Below are positions 29,780 to 39,315 of a stretch of DNA of 64,000 nt, piece by piece. The translations under genes and the position numbers were made by a program. The notes beneath the pieces were generated by a model. That model was not told the DNA's origin and ran no database searches. It saw only the letters and a program-made list of their open reading frames with translations. The DNA is taken from the NCBI RefSeq assembly GCF_000281715.2, contig NZ_CP124576.1:4251001-4315000 (forward strand), read 5' to 3'. The DNA is from Sphingobium sp. AP49. GTDB taxonomy: Bacteria; Pseudomonadota; Alphaproteobacteria; Sphingomonadales; Sphingomonadaceae. Within the stretch, counting starts at the first letter, position 1; each line of letters starts with the position of its first letter.

Positions 29780-30483
29780 GGTGCATCAAGCTCCGGATAG
29801 TGGCGGAAAATCCCGTCCTCGCTGAACGGGAGCCGCTGGTCACTGGCTAGATAGTCCGCCAATTCCGGGAGCGCCGCAACCCGATCATGCAGCAGCATCA
29901 CCCGGGAATAACCCGTAGCCAGAGCAGCCATGCGGCGCGGAAAGGCATAGCGCAGCCCGGCCACGAGCTGGAACAGCGAGAGATCCGCATAGCTCCAGCG
30001 GTCGCCCGCCAGCCAGTCGCCCGGCTCGGCGCCCAAGGCGCCATCGAAATAGGCGAGGAATTTGGGCATGCGCGTGGTACGAAAGGCCGTAGCACAGCGT
30101 GCGGCTTCCGGCTTCTGGTCGGCATAGTAAAGGTCCATGGCGACCGGATGATGGGTGCCATGCACCTCTGCCACCATGTCCATGATGGTGAGCTGTATCT
30201 GCGCCAGCCAATAGCGGTGCCGGAGCGTCAGCGGACCGCAATCATGGCGATCCGCCAGATAAGCCAGGATATTGGCGGTCTGCGCCACCGTCATCCCATC
30301 CGCCATCAGATAGGGCGGCGCAAAGGCCGGACTGCGATCATGGCCTGCCATGTCCGAAACCAGCGCGCCGCCCCCTTCGGACCGGGCGCGATCATGATAG
30401 GCGATGCCGCAGGCTTCCAGCATCAACCGGACAAATTCGCCCCGACCGGGAATGTCGGGCCAGTACCAGAGATCATAGGCCAT
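29776..30483 (-). CDS. Glutathione S-transferase family protein
   Basis: 235 residues from the ATG at 30483 (MAYDLWYWPDIPGRGEFVRL); the upstream in-frame ATG at 30537 overlaps the bolA gene and lacks family match. N-terminal thioredoxin-like domain with the PGRGEFVR motif (first glutathione-site region) and SPAFAPPYLMADG for the cis-Pro loop, then an all-helical C-terminal domain with DRWSYADLSLFQLV (N-capping box). Substrate unknown. Head of a two-gene unit with pirin. Confidence 0.85.
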   Translation of the reverse strand: MAYDLWYWPDIPGRGEFVRLMLEACGIAYHDRARSEGGGALVSDMAGHDRSPAFAPPYLMADGMTVAQTANILAYLADRHDCGPLTLRHRYWLAQIQLTIMDMVAEVHGTHHPVAMDLYYADQKPEAARCATAFRTTRMPKFLAYFDGALGAEPGDWLAGDRWSYADLSLFQLVAGLRYAFPRRMAALATGYSRVMLLHDRVAALPELADYLASDQRLPFSEDGIFRHYPELDAP

Positions 30484-30533
30484 GGCGTCTCCCTTCCAAA
30501 GCGGAAGGTCAACGCCGCATCGCGCCAAAAGTC

Positions 30534-30821
30534 TCAAGCTTCTCCGGGGGCGCGGGCCTTGATGGCGAGGGCGTGGACCTTGTCGCGCAGCAGGTCGGCG
30601 AGCGCGGCATTGACCAGCCGCTGGCGGGCGACGCGGTTCTGGCCGGTGAAGCGGTCGGCCACGACCTCCACCGTGAAATGGCTTTCGCCCGAACCATCAT
30701 GGCCGGCATGGCCGCGATGCTTTTCGCTGTCGTCGATGACGGCAAGGTGTTCGGGCGTCAGGGCGGCGCGCAGGCGCGCCTCGATCTCGATGGCGACGGG
30801 GCCTTTTGAAACATCGGTCAT
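30534..30821 (-). CDS. bolA: BolA family protein
   Basis: 95 residues, BolA fold: EIEARLRAALTPEHLAVIDDS, then HHHxH-like GHAGHDGSGESHFTVEVVADRF and the closing QRLVNAALADLLRDKVHALAIKA. The central His-rich loop can co-ordinate a [2Fe-2S] cluster with a monothiol glutaredoxin. Divergent from the J-domain gene, in the bolA / J-domain / cobS / cobT neighbourhood found across alphaproteobacteria. Confidence 0.92.
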   Translation of the reverse strand: MTDVSKGPVAIEIEARLRAALTPEHLAVIDDSEKHRGHAGHDGSGESHFTVEVVADRFTGQNRVARQRLVNAALADLLRDKVHALAIKARAPGEA

Positions 30822-30865
30822 GGCGACTATATAGCCCCTTTGCCCGGCATTTCATCAGGACAATC

Positions 30866-31483
30866 TTGAGTAGCGATCCCTTCTCGACCCGTCGTTTCAA
30901 CCGTTTCCACGGTCGTGTGGAAAGCGAGCGCCCCTGCGCGGTGCCCGGATGCCCGGAGCCGGGCGAATTCCGCGCACCATCGCAGGACGGCAGCCGGTCG
31001 CACCAGGACGGGCCGCGCTGGCGCTGGCTGTGCCTGGACCATGTCCGCGCCTTCAACCAGGGCTATAATTTCTTCACCGGCATGAGCCCGGAGGAAATTG
31101 CCGCGGCCCAGCGCCCCTATGCCGGGTGGGAGCGGGAAACCCGCGCCTTTTCGAGCAACGCCGCCAGCCCGCCGCCCAAATGGTCGGACTTCCAGGATCC
31201 GCTCGACGCGATCGGCGCCAGGTTCAAGGAACGGGTCGCCAAGGCGCGGGCCGATGCGCAGGTGCGGCAGGATGGCCAGCTCCTGTCATCCGAAGATCGC
31301 AAGGCCCTGTCGGTGATGGGCCTGCCGATCGACGCCGACCGCAAGGCGCTGCGCACCCGCTATACCGAATTGCTGCGCCGCTATCATCCCGACCATAATG
31401 GCGGCGACCGCACCAAGGAGGGGCAGTTGCAGGATGTGATCGAAGCCTATGCCCTTCTGCGCAAGGCACCGGTGTTCGCCTAA
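30866..31483 (+). CDS. J-domain protein with N-terminal Cys motif
   Basis: 205 residues if started at the TTG at 30866, which has a CAGGA site; no ATG lies nearer the conserved part. The C-terminal J domain (about 150-205) carries RYHPDHNGGD, the HPD tripeptide that stimulates Hsp70. The N-terminal half has CAVPGCPEPGEFRAP and WLCLDHVRAFNQGYNFF, a three-Cys pattern that may bind metal. Likely partner for an Hsp70; an Hsp70-like gene lies 540 nt downstream on the same strand. Divergent from bolA. Confidence 0.83.
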   Translation: MSSDPFSTRRFNRFHGRVESERPCAVPGCPEPGEFRAPSQDGSRSHQDGPRWRWLCLDHVRAFNQGYNFFTGMSPEEIAAAQRPYAGWERETRAFSSNAASPPPKWSDFQDPLDAIGARFKERVAKARADAQVRQDGQLLSSEDRKALSVMGLPIDADRKALRTRYTELLRRYHPDHNGGDRTKEGQLQDVIEAYALLRKAPVFA

Positions 31484-31496
31484 CGGGCGACAATCG

Positions 31497-31763
31497 CTAG
31501 AACAGGAACCAGCCGATCAGGGCACCGATCTGCACCACGGCGATGACCATCAGCCGGGTCGAGAAAGGCTCCTTGCGCGTCTTGTGACGGAACATCTGGC
31601 GGGCGGCGAACGCGCCGGGCGTGCCGCCGATGAAGGCCAGCATCAGGAGGTCCGCCTCTGCCACGCGCCGTTCGCCGGCGATCGCCTGCCTCTTGTCGAA
31701 CCTGAACATCAACATGGTCCAGGCGTTGATCGCCAGGAAGAGGATGGTGAGAATGATGAGCAT
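31497..31763 (-). CDS. DUF1294 small membrane protein
   Basis: 88 residues from MLIILTILFLAINAWTMLMFRFDK; two or three membrane segments and the DUF1294 signature RRVAEADLLMLAFIGGTPGAFAARQMFRHKT, broken into RRVAEADLLMLAFIGG and GAFAARQMFRHKTRK. Function unknown. Convergent with the J-domain gene. Confidence 0.8.
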   Translation of the reverse strand: MLIILTILFLAINAWTMLMFRFDKRQAIAGERRVAEADLLMLAFIGGTPGAFAARQMFRHKTRKEPFSTRLMVIAVVQIGALIGWFLF

Positions 31764-32022
31764 CGCGCATCCATGCCTAGGTCGATTTAACAAGCGGTTT
31801 CCGCCCGATTGCCGATGGTCCGGAATCGGCGTCCATTCCGCTTAACTTCGCATATTTCCCGCATATTTTGACATCAACTTACAAGAGTTGGAAATCTTGC
31901 TGCGCGTACCGGCAAAGCCCATCCGGTCTAGCATCAGCCCCCGATGTAGGACAGGATGGCCTTGCCGGGTGGGAATGACGCTGCCATAGCGCCCGGCCCT
32001 CGATTTTCCCGGAGAGACCCCC

Positions 32023-33315
32023 ATGCAGGATCAGCCACGCGCGCTGGGCCTTGATTTCGGCACGACCAACAGCGTCGCCGCCATCGCCGATGCCGGCCAG
32101 TCCGACCTGGTCGAATTTGCCGGCGCGCAGGCGAGCGGCGCCGTGTTCCGATCGGCCCTGTGCTTCTGGCATGACAGCCATGTGAAGGGCGGCATGGCGC
32201 ATGAGGCCGGCCCCTGGGCGATCAGTGAATATCTGGAATTTCCAGAGGACAGCCGCTTCCTGCAATCCTTCAAGTCGGTCGCGGCCAGCCCGATCTTCGA
32301 GAGCGCCAGCATCTTCGAGAAGCGCTATCGTTTCGAGGAACTGGGGCAGATGTTCCTGGGGCGGATGATCGGCCATGCCGGCGGGATGCTCGACAAGAGG
32401 CCCGACCGCATCGTCGTCGGCCGGCCGGTCGAATATGCCGGCGCCCGGCCCGACGAGGTGCTGGCGCGACAGCGTTATGACGCGATGTTCGCCGGCTTCG
32501 GCAGCGAGATCCATTATGTCTATGAGCCGCTGGGCGCGGCGTTCAGCTATGCCAGCCGGCTCGACAGCGCAGCGACCATCCTGGTCGCGGATTTCGGCGG
32601 CGGCACCAGCGACTTTTCGCTGGTGCGGGTCGAGGCGCCAGGCGCGGCGCGGCGCTGCGTGCCGCTGGGATCGGCGGGCATTGGCCTGGCCGGCGACCGG
32701 TTCGACTATCGCATCATGGACCAGCTGGTGCTGCCGATGCTGGGCAAGGGCGGCGCCTACACCTCCTTTGGCAAGGAGCTGGAGATACCGCGCAGCTATT
32801 TCGCCGATTTCGCCGACTGGTCGCGCCTGGCGCTGATGCGCAACCGGCGGACGATGGACGAGCTGGGCAAATTGCAGAAGGCGGCGCGCGATCCCGCCGC
32901 GATCGGCCGGATGATCACGGTGATCGAGAAGGAACTGGGATATCCGCTCAATGATGCGGTCGGCGCGCTGAAGCGGGCCTTGTCGGACTCGGACAATGCC
33001 ACCTTCCGCTTCGAGGGTGGCGGCATCAAGATCGAGACCGAGGTTGCGCGCACCGATTTCGAGCGCTGGATTGCGGCCGACATCGCCGCGATCGAGGCGA
33101 CCGTCGACAAGGCGCTGGCCAAGGCCAATGTCGCCCCCGACACCATCGACCGGGTGTTCCTGACCGGCGGATCGTCGCTGATCCCGGCAATCCGCGATAT
33201 CTTCTTCCTCCGTTTCGGCCATGACCGGATCGCCACCGGCGGCGAGCTGACATCGATCGCCCATGGGCTGGCACTGGTCGGACAGGAGGCCAATCTGACC
33301 GAATGGGCCGCTTGA
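32023..33315 (+). CDS. Hsp70-family protein, YegD-like
   Basis: 430 residues, shorter than DnaK. The ATPase fold is complete: phosphate 1 loop LDFGTTNS (10-17), phosphate 2 VADFGGGTSDFS and the adenosine loop FLTGGSSLIPAIRD near 382-395. It ends with the ATPase domain and a short tail, so there is no substrate-binding beta domain. YegD-type proteins have unknown targets. Placed between a J-domain protein and cobS on the same strand. Confidence 0.87.
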   Translation: MQDQPRALGLDFGTTNSVAAIADAGQSDLVEFAGAQASGAVFRSALCFWHDSHVKGGMAHEAGPWAISEYLEFPEDSRFLQSFKSVAASPIFESASIFEKRYRFEELGQMFLGRMIGHAGGMLDKRPDRIVVGRPVEYAGARPDEVLARQRYDAMFAGFGSEIHYVYEPLGAAFSYASRLDSAATILVADFGGGTSDFSLVRVEAPGAARRCVPLGSAGIGLAGDRFDYRIMDQLVLPMLGKGGAYTSFGKELEIPRSYFADFADWSRLALMRNRRTMDELGKLQKAARDPAAIGRMITVIEKELGYPLNDAVGALKRALSDSDNATFRFEGGGIKIETEVARTDFERWIAADIAAIEATVDKALAKANVAPDTIDRVFLTGGSSLIPAIRDIFFLRFGHDRIATGGELTSIAHGLALVGQEANLTEWAA

Positions 33316-33401
33316 TCGCCGGACGCTGAGCCCCCACTGTCTCGACACACCCTTGCCCGATCGTCTAGGGCGAGAGTGACTCGCAGGAAGATGATGACGA
33401 C

Positions 33402-34409
33402 ATGACCGACATTTCCAACATCCAGCCCGATGCCCGTACCGAGACGCTGATGGAGGCGCCCGACCGGGAGGTCGATGTGCGCGAGATGTTCGGCATCGAC
33501 ATCGACATGAAGGTTCCGGCCTTTTCCCAGGCCGACGAGCGCGTGCCCGACCTCGACCCCGCCTATGTGTTCGATCCGGACACCACGCTGGCGATCCTGG
33601 CCGGTTTCGCCTTCAACCGCCGCGTCATGGTGCAGGGCTATCATGGCACCGGCAAGTCGAGCCATATCGAGCAGATCGCCGCGCGCCTGAAATGGCCGTG
33701 CATCCGCATCAACCTGGACGCGCATATCAGCCGCATCGACCTGGTCGGGCGCGACGCGATCGTGCTGAAGGACGGCCAGCAGGTCACCGAGTTCAAGGAA
33801 GGCCTGCTGCCCTGGTCGCTGCAGCGCCCGGTCGCTCTGGTGTTCGACGAATATGATGCCGGCCGCCCGGACGTGATGTTCGTGATCCAGCGCGTGCTGG
33901 AAACCGACGGCAAGATGACCCTGCTGGACCAGAATCGCGTGATCCGGCCGAACCCGCATTTCCGCCTGTTCGCGACCGCCAACACGGTGGGCCTGGGCGA
34001 CACGACCGGCCTCTATCATGGCACGCAGCAGATCAACCAGGGCCAGATGGACCGCTGGAACCTGGTGGTGGCGCTCAATTATCTGCCCGCCGCGACCGAG
34101 GCGCAGGTGGTGCTGGCGAAGTCGGGCGAGTACGACCATGAGGGCGGCCGCAAGGAGGTCGAGAGCATGATCAAGGTGGCGGAACTGACCCGCCAGGGCT
34201 TCATCAACGGCGATATCTCGACCGTCATGTCGCCCCGCACCGTGATCAGCTGGGCGCAGAATGCGCTGATCTTCAAGGATGTCGGCTTCGCCTTCCGCCT
34301 CTCCTTCCTCAACAAATGCGATGAGGCGGAACGGCCGCTGGTGGCGGAATATTATCAGCGCGTCTTTGGCAAGGATTTGCCGGAGAGCGTGGCGCGCCGC
34401 GCGAACTGA
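33402..34409 (+). CDS. cobS: Cobaltochelatase-type AAA+ ATPase CobS
   Basis: 335 residues, a MoxR-like AAA+ protein. N-terminal CobS extension with [18 protein letters not shown], Walker [10 protein letters not shown] (79-87), Walker [11 protein letters not shown] (145-154), sensor 1 FATANTVG and sensor region [12 protein letters not shown]. With CobT it forms the chaperone-like part of aerobic cobaltochelatase CobNST; but no cobN or other cob gene is in the window. Same strand as osmC and cobT; a 37-nt gap to osmC. Confidence 0.9.
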   Translation: MTDISNIQPDARTETLMEAPDREVDVREMFGIDIDMKVPAFSQADERVPDLDPAYVFDPDTTLAILAGFAFNRRVMVQGYHGTGKSSHIEQIAARLKWPCIRINLDAHISRIDLVGRDAIVLKDGQQVTEFKEGLLPWSLQRPVALVFDEYDAGRPDVMFVIQRVLETDGKMTLLDQNRVIRPNPHFRLFATANTVGLGDTTGLYHGTQQINQGQMDRWNLVVALNYLPAATEAQVVLAKSGEYDHEGGRKEVESMIKVAELTRQGFINGDISTVMSPRTVISWAQNALIFKDVGFAFRLSFLNKCDEAERPLVAEYYQRVFGKDLPESVARRAN

Positions 34410-34446
34410 GCGTTCGCACGGCCCCTTGAACGAAAGGGCTGGACCC

Positions 34447-34869
34447 ATGATCGTCGTCGAACGGATCGACCCCAATGGCGGCAGTGCACACCGGATCAGC
34501 ATCCGGGGCCATGAGATCGTCGCCGACATGTCGGCGCCCGACGGCGATGACGCCGGGCCGGACCCGCATGACCTGTATGATTCGGCGCTGGGCGCATGCA
34601 AGGCGATGACCATGTTGTGGTATGCGCAGCGCAACGGCATTCCGGTCGAGAATATCCATGTCGGCGTGGTGCGTGATGCGAGCCAGGAGCGGGCCGGCAT
34701 CTACAAGCTGACCACCCGCATCGCGGTGACCGGCCCGATTAGCGACGAGCAGCATGACAGGCTGATCGCGGTCGCGGCCAAATGCCCGGTCCACAAGCTG
34801 ATGAGCGAGGTCGAGACGCAGATCGAGACCGTCGCCGTGCCGCGCGTGCGCGATCCGGAGGGCCGGTGA
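34447..34869 (+). CDS. OsmC family protein
   Basis: 140 residues. OsmC fold with the two redox Cys: [14 protein letters not shown] (first) and [11 protein letters not shown] (second). OsmC/Ohr proteins reduce organic peroxides in the cytoplasm. Inserted between cobS and cobT; its TGA overlaps the cobT GTG start (GTGA). Confidence 0.87.
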   Translation: MIVVERIDPNGGSAHRISIRGHEIVADMSAPDGDDAGPDPHDLYDSALGACKAMTMLWYAQRNGIPVENIHVGVVRDASQERAGIYKLTTRIAVTGPISDEQHDRLIAVAAKCPVHKLMSEVETQIETVAVPRVRDPEGR

Positions 34870-36692
34870 CCGAACGTTCCCCCCTCGACGCCTTCAAGGA
34901 TGTGCTGGCCGGTACCGCGCGGGCGATGACGCGCGACGCGGAGGTGGAGGTGAGCTTTACCGCCGACACCCCGCACATGGTGGGCAAGGCCATCAAGGTG
35001 CCGACGCCCAGCCGCGCTTTGCCCGCCGACCAGGTGGCGCTGGCGCGTGGCTTTGCCGACGCCAATGCGCTGAAGCTGCGCCACCATAATCCCAGGCTGC
35101 ATAACGCAATGGCACCGGGCGAAGCGGTGGCGCGCGCGGTGTTCGATGCGGTCGAGCAGGCCCGGGTCGAGGCGATCGGATCGCGGGCGCTGGACGGCGT
35201 GCGCGCGAACCTGAACGAGGCGCTGGCGATGCGCCTGAAGTCCGACCCGATCCGCCGGGCGCGGGCGGCAGACGAGGTGCCGCTGTCGACCGCTCTGGCG
35301 CTCAAGGTGCGGGAACGGCTGACCGGCCAGGCGGTGCCCGAGGAATTGCGGCCGGCGATGAAGCTGGTCGACCAGTGGATCGAGGACAAGGCCGGCACCG
35401 ATCTGGATGCACTGGGCCTGGCGATCGACGACCAGCGCGCTTTCCAGAAGCTGACCCAGGCGATGCTGGAGCATCTGCAGCTGGTCGACGCCGACGTGCC
35501 GCCCGAAACCGACGATCCCGAGCCCGAGGATGAAGGCGAGGACAAGGAGGAAGAGCAGGAAGAAGGCGATTCCGGCCAGGAGGAATCGGGCGACAGCGAC
35601 ATGAACGCCGAGGCCCGGTCCGAGGATCAGGGCGGCGAGACCGAAGAGGGCGACACCGACTATAGCGAGGAGTTCGACGCCGACGCGGAAGACGGCGCCG
35701 ACGATATGGGCGAGGAAGGCATGATGCCGGTGCGGCCCAATCGGCCGACATCCGACCTGCCCCCCGGTTTCGACTATAAATCCTATACCCTAAAGCATGA
35801 CGAGGTCGTCACCGCCGACGACCTGTGCGACGAGGATGAGCTCAATCGCCTGCGTGGCTTCCTGGACCAGCAACTGGTCAGCTTGCAGGGGGCGGTCACC
35901 AAGCTCGCCAACCGGTTGCAGCGCCGGTTGATGGCGCAGCAGCTCCGCTCGTGGGATTTCGACCAGGAGGAAGGGATTCTGGATGCGGCGCGGCTGGCGC
36001 GGATCGTGATCGATCCGACCCGGTCGCTGACCTACAAGATCGAGCGCGATACCGAGTTCCGCGATACCGTCGTCACCCTGTTGATCGACAATAGTGGATC
36101 GATGCGCGGCCGGCCGATCAGCATTGCCGCGATCAGCGCCGACATCATGGCCCGCACGCTGGAACGCTGCGGCGTGAAGACCGAGATATTGGGCTTCACC
36201 ACGCGCGCCTGGAAGGGCGGGCAGAGCCGCGAGGACTGGCTGGCGGCCGGGCGTCCGCCCATGCCGGGGCGGCTCAACGACCTGCGCCATATCATCTACA
36301 AGAAGGCCGACGAACCCTGGCGCCGGGCGCGCAGGAATCTGGGCCTGATGATGCGCGAAGGGCTGCTGAAGGAGAATATCGACGGCGAGGCGCTGCTGTG
36401 GGCGCATGCGCGGTTGATCGCGCGGCCCGAGGAACGGCGCATATTGATGGTGATTTCCGACGGGGCGCCGGTCGACGACAGCACCCTGTCGGTCAATAGC
36501 GGCACCTATCTGGAACGGCATCTGCGCCAGGTGATCGACTGGATCGAGAACCGCTCACCGGTGCAACTGGTGGCGATCGGCATCGGCCATGACGTCACCC
36601 GTTACTATCGCCGCGCCGTGACCATCATGGATGCCGAACAATTGGGCGGTACGATGGTTGAACAGCTTGCGGGTCTGTTCGACGAAGACTGA
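34866..36692 (+). CDS. cobT: Cobaltochelatase-type VWA protein CobT
   Basis: 608 residues from a GTG (34866) inside the osmC stop. N-terminal CobT domain, then a very acidic stretch about residues 215-300 (Glu/Asp runs such as [15 protein letters not shown]), then a C-terminal von Willebrand A domain. The MIDAS motif DNSGS begins at residue 408 and ISDGAP closes the domain. VWA partner of CobS. A spacer as long and acidic as this is normal for CobT. Confidence 0.9.
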   Translation: MTERSPLDAFKDVLAGTARAMTRDAEVEVSFTADTPHMVGKAIKVPTPSRALPADQVALARGFADANALKLRHHNPRLHNAMAPGEAVARAVFDAVEQARVEAIGSRALDGVRANLNEALAMRLKSDPIRRARAADEVPLSTALALKVRERLTGQAVPEELRPAMKLVDQWIEDKAGTDLDALGLAIDDQRAFQKLTQAMLEHLQLVDADVPPETDDPEPEDEGEDKEEEQEEGDSGQEESGDSDMNAEARSEDQGGETEEGDTDYSEEFDADAEDGADDMGEEGMMPVRPNRPTSDLPPGFDYKSYTLKHDEVVTADDLCDEDELNRLRGFLDQQLVSLQGAVTKLANRLQRRLMAQQLRSWDFDQEEGILDAARLARIVIDPTRSLTYKIERDTEFRDTVVTLLIDNSGSMRGRPISIAAISADIMARTLERCGVKTEILGFTTRAWKGGQSREDWLAAGRPPMPGRLNDLRHIIYKKADEPWRRARRNLGLMMREGLLKENIDGEALLWAHARLIARPEERRILMVISDGAPVDDSTLSVNSGTYLERHLRQVIDWIENRSPVQLVAIGIGHDVTRYYRRAVTIMDAEQLGGTMVEQLAGLFDED

Positions 36693-36742
36693 CCGGCCAG
36701 ATCGCCGGTTGTCCCGCATCATTGAAATTCTGGAGAGGCAAG

Positions 36743-37213
36743 ATGAGTGTCGCCTTTCGTCGCGAGAGCGACGATGAGCATATGGAGCCCAAGTTCGAGC
36801 TGCCGATCCCGCCCGGCCCCAATTGGGTCACGGCGCGCGGATTGCGGCTGACGCAGGAACAGGTTGCGGCGCTGGAAGCGGTGGTGACCGACGGCATGAC
36901 CGAGGAAGAGGCGAAGAAGCATAAGCGCCTGCTGCGCTACTGGCGCACCCGGCTGGCGACGGTGGAACTGCGCCCGGTGGCGGATGGCGAAGCGGTTACG
37001 TTCGGGACGCGGGTGACCTATCGGCTGAACAGGCAAGAGAAGACGGTCGCCATCGTCGGCGACGACGAGGCCGATCCGCATGACGGACGGATCAGTTTTT
37101 CCGCGCCGCTGGCCCGCGCGATGATGGATGCCGAAGCCGGCGAGGCGGTAGACTTTGCCGGCAAGGACGGGGCGATCGAGATCGTGGCGATTGCGGTGGT
37201 GGACGAGGCCTAA
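36743..37213 (+). CDS. GreA/GreB-like C-terminal domain protein
   Basis: 156 residues, starting after a TGGAGAGG site. N-terminal about 55 residues include LTQEQVAALEAVVTDGMTEEEA; the C-terminal half FGTRVTYRLNRQEKTVAIVG and GRISFSAPLARAMMDAEAGE matches the FKBP-like domain of GreA/GreB/Rnk. No long coiled-coil finger is visible, so transcript-cleavage activity is doubtful. It follows cobT by 50 nt and is closed by a perfect terminator. Confidence 0.8.
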   Translation: MSVAFRRESDDEHMEPKFELPIPPGPNWVTARGLRLTQEQVAALEAVVTDGMTEEEAKKHKRLLRYWRTRLATVELRPVADGEAVTFGTRVTYRLNRQEKTVAIVGDDEADPHDGRISFSAPLARAMMDAEAGEAVDFAGKDGAIEIVAIAVVDEA

Positions 37214-37239
37214 GCCCCCTCACCGATTGCGATAATGAA

Positions 37240-37274
37240 AAAGGGCCTCCCGGTGCGTGACCGGGAGGCCCTTT
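37240..37274. terminator. Bidirectional intrinsic terminator
   Basis: Perfect 15-bp stem (AAAGGGCCTCCCGGT / ACCGGGAGGCCCTTT) around GCGTG, with A-rich left and T-rich right flanks, between the GreA/GreB-like gene and the convergent dps gene. Confidence 0.88.
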
Positions 37275-37294
37275 ATTATAATCCGTCAGACGGT

Positions 37295-37786
37295 TCAGGC
37301 GCCGCGGGCGGCCTCGAACAGGAACCAGGCGCGCTGTTCGGCCTGGTCGGTCCAGTCGTCGACAATGCCTTCGGTCGCATTGTCGCCCGCTTCGGTCGCG
37401 GCGGCCTTCACCGCGCGGAAGGTTTCGACCAGCGCCAGATTGTCGTCGCGCAGTTCCTTGAGCATGTCGGCCGGGCTGACGAAGTCGGCGTCATTGTCCT
37501 TGACGGTCTGATGACGGGCGACATCGCCGATCGAGCGCAGCGTGGTGTTGCCGGTCTTGCGTACGCGCTCGGCAATCAGGTCGGTCACGCCCAGGATTTC
37601 GGTCGCCTGATCATCGAACATCAGATGATAGTCGCGGAAATGCGGGCCAGAGACGTGCCAGTGGAAATTCTTGGTCTTGAGATAGAGGGCAAAGCTGTCG
37701 GCCAGGGCGCCGTTCAGGGCCTCTGCAACCGACTTGGTGGCATTGCTCTTGAGATCGGTGGGCGTCTTGAGATCGGGGGCGGTCAT
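37295..37786 (-). CDS. dps: Dps-family DNA-protecting ferritin
   Basis: 163 residues from MTAPDLKTPTDLKSNATKS, with an AGGAGG site 8-13 nt upstream. Ferroxidase residues are in FHWHVSGPHFRDYHLMFDDQATE (His and Asp/Glu split between FHWHVSGPHFRDYH and MFDDQATE). Forms a dodecamer that oxidises ferrous iron with peroxide and stores it. The open frame upstream of 37786 is not used. No OxyR-like site was looked for with success. Confidence 0.93.
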   Translation of the reverse strand: MTAPDLKTPTDLKSNATKSVAEALNGALADSFALYLKTKNFHWHVSGPHFRDYHLMFDDQATEILGVTDLIAERVRKTGNTTLRSIGDVARHQTVKDNDADFVSPADMLKELRDDNLALVETFRAVKAAATEAGDNATEGIVDDWTDQAEQRAWFLFEAARGA

Positions 37787-37907
37787 GCACTGTCCTCCTG
37801 TTAGGCGAAATTGATTTCGGACATATAATGATTGCGCGTCAATAAGGTGCCCCCGCAAGTCGGAAATCTTTGGGCAATTTATCGGTCAGGCTGATGGAGG
37901 GAATCGA

Positions 37908-38474
37908 TCAGAGCCGGCCGATCGCGCTCAACGCCATGCCGGCGCCGACGATCAGGGCGATGCCGCCGCCCGTCAGGCGAATCGCCCGGACCGGCAACAA
38001 GGCCAGGAAACGATCGCGCATCAGAATGACCGGCACGGCTGCTGCAATCACACCGATGGCGCCGCCGATCGCCGCGAGCGCCGGATCGGCCGTGCGGGTG
38101 GCGATGCCCAGAATCAGAAATTGCGGTCCGTCGCCAAAGCCCAGGATGAAGACACCGAGCGCGGTGGTAAGGAACGGCCCGATCCGCCAGCCGTCGAGCG
38201 TGTCCGGCATCTTCACCGGCCAGAGCAGACCCACGCCAAGGAACAGCAGCGAAAGCGCCATGAACAGCAGCCGCGCATCATGGCCGAGCATAGGCCCGAT
38301 CCAGGCGCCGGCAGCGGCGGAAATGGCGGCATTGGCAATAGCGGCAACCGCGACGCCGGCGATGATCGCCCCGTCGCGCTGATAGCGATGGGCGAGCGCC
38401 AGCACGAGCAACTGGCCCTTGTCCCCGATTTCCCCGAACAGGCAGCCCAGCAGGGCGATCAGCAAGGCGTCCAT
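37908..38474 (-). CDS. TMEM165/GDT1-family membrane transporter
   Basis: 188 residues with six or so membrane segments. First conserved motif CLFGEIGDKGQLL (E-x-G-D-K) is intact. The second, GFGDGPQFLILG, has lost the Glu and Lys of the usual E-x-G-D-K/R. Members move Mn2+ or Ca2+ out of the cytoplasm. Whether the variant second motif still works is not known. Confidence 0.82.
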   Translation of the reverse strand: MDALLIALLGCLFGEIGDKGQLLVLALAHRYQRDGAIIAGVAVAAIANAAISAAAGAWIGPMLGHDARLLFMALSLLFLGVGLLWPVKMPDTLDGWRIGPFLTTALGVFILGFGDGPQFLILGIATRTADPALAAIGGAIGVIAAAVPVILMRDRFLALLPVRAIRLTGGGIALIVGAGMALSAIGRL

Positions 38475-38486
38475 TCTCTATCCCGG

Positions 38487-38810
38487 TCAGGCGTGCAGGC
38501 GATGCAGCGTAGCGGGCGTGGGTACCAGCGGCAAAATATTCTCGAGCGGCGGCAATTCGGTCGTGATCGCGTCGCGCATCCGGTCGAGATAGGAGAGTAT
38601 GACCGAATCGAGGCCATCGAGCGAAAGGACGGACTGAAGCGTGGCGGCAAGGTCGCCGACGCTGTCGACCCGGAAGGCGCGCGCGATATGACGGATCTGG
38701 TCGACCTCGTCATGCAGGCGCGGGACAGATACATGGCCGCGTTGCGCGGCCAGACCGTCAACCCGGCGCAGCAGGTCGGCCAAAATCGCCAGTTTCGGAT
38801 CATGTCGCAT
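38487..38810 (-). CDS. Small helical protein, unknown function
   Basis: 107 residues from MRHDPKLAILADLLRRVDGL (ATG at 38808-38810). Mostly alpha-helical by composition, with no signal peptide or Cys. I recognise no family. 12 nt upstream of the GDT1-like gene on the same strand, possibly one transcript. Confidence 0.6.
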   Translation of the reverse strand: MRHDPKLAILADLLRRVDGLAAQRGHVSVPRLHDEVDQIRHIARAFRVDSVGDLAATLQSVLSLDGLDSVILSYLDRMRDAITTELPPLENILPLVPTPATLHRLHA

Positions 38811-38955
38811 GGAGACATCTCCCTTCATCCGTACCCCGGTTGGCAGCATGCGCGCATAGGGTTAAAGGCACGTAAAGCCTGTTCCAAACCGTCCACCCGG
38901 CGCGCAAGCCTTGACATCAGGACGAATCTGCCCCAAGGGGCACCGCTGAAACGGG

Positions 38956-38984
38956 GCGGTCCGACATGGGCCGCTTTTCTTTTT
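38956..38984 (+). terminator. Orphan intrinsic terminator in the rpmG leader
   Basis: A 7-bp stem (GCGGTCC / GGGCCGC, one G-U pair) with loop GACAT, followed by TTTTCTTTTT. It points along the plus strand, yet the upstream plus-strand gene ends at 37213 behind its own terminator. A palindrome GCCCCAAGGGGC is at 38930-38941 and a TTGACA at 38911-38916. Reads like a leader attenuator for rpmG or the end of a small RNA. Confidence 0.5.
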
Positions 38985-39012
38985 ACGCTATTTCAAGACC
39001 AGGGACCAAGCC

Positions 39013-39180
39013 ATGGCCAAGCCGGCAACTGTCAAGATCCGCCTCGTCAGCACGGCTGACACTGGCTTCTTCTACGTCACCAAGAAGAACCCGCGCACCA
39101 CGACCGAAAAGCTGAGCTTCAGCAAGTATGACCCGGTCGTGCGCAAGCATGTCGAATTCAAGGAAGCCAAGATCAAGTAA
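39013..39180 (+). CDS. rpmG: 50S ribosomal protein L33
   Basis: 55 residues, [20 protein letters not shown] at the start and [12 protein letters not shown] at the end, the standard L33 sequence of alphaproteobacteria. It lacks the Cys pairs, so it is the zinc-independent (C-minus) form. Too short to be noticed by a size cut-off. A ribosomal protein of the large subunit near the E site. Followed by a terminator. Confidence 0.95.
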   Translation: MAKPATVKIRLVSTADTGFFYVTKKNPRTTTEKLSFSKYDPVVRKHVEFKEAKIK

Positions 39181-39224
39181 GCCGTTGCGGGCTTCGCGCC
39201 CGCGCGCCTGATCTTTCGGCACCG

Positions 39225-39259
39225 AAAAAGGCCCGTCCCTGTTGGGAGCGGGCCTTTTC
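39225..39259 (+). terminator. Intrinsic terminator of rpmG
   Basis: Stem AAAAGGCCCG-TCCC pairs with GGGA-GCGGGCCTTTT with one bulged base, loop TGTTG. A smaller GCGGGC/GCCCGC hairpin precedes it at about 39187-39203. Confidence 0.8.
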
Positions 39260-39315
39260 CTGTTGGCGTTCCCGCCGGGTAGGCCCCCGATCCGAAGATC
39301 GGGAGCCCGATGCCG

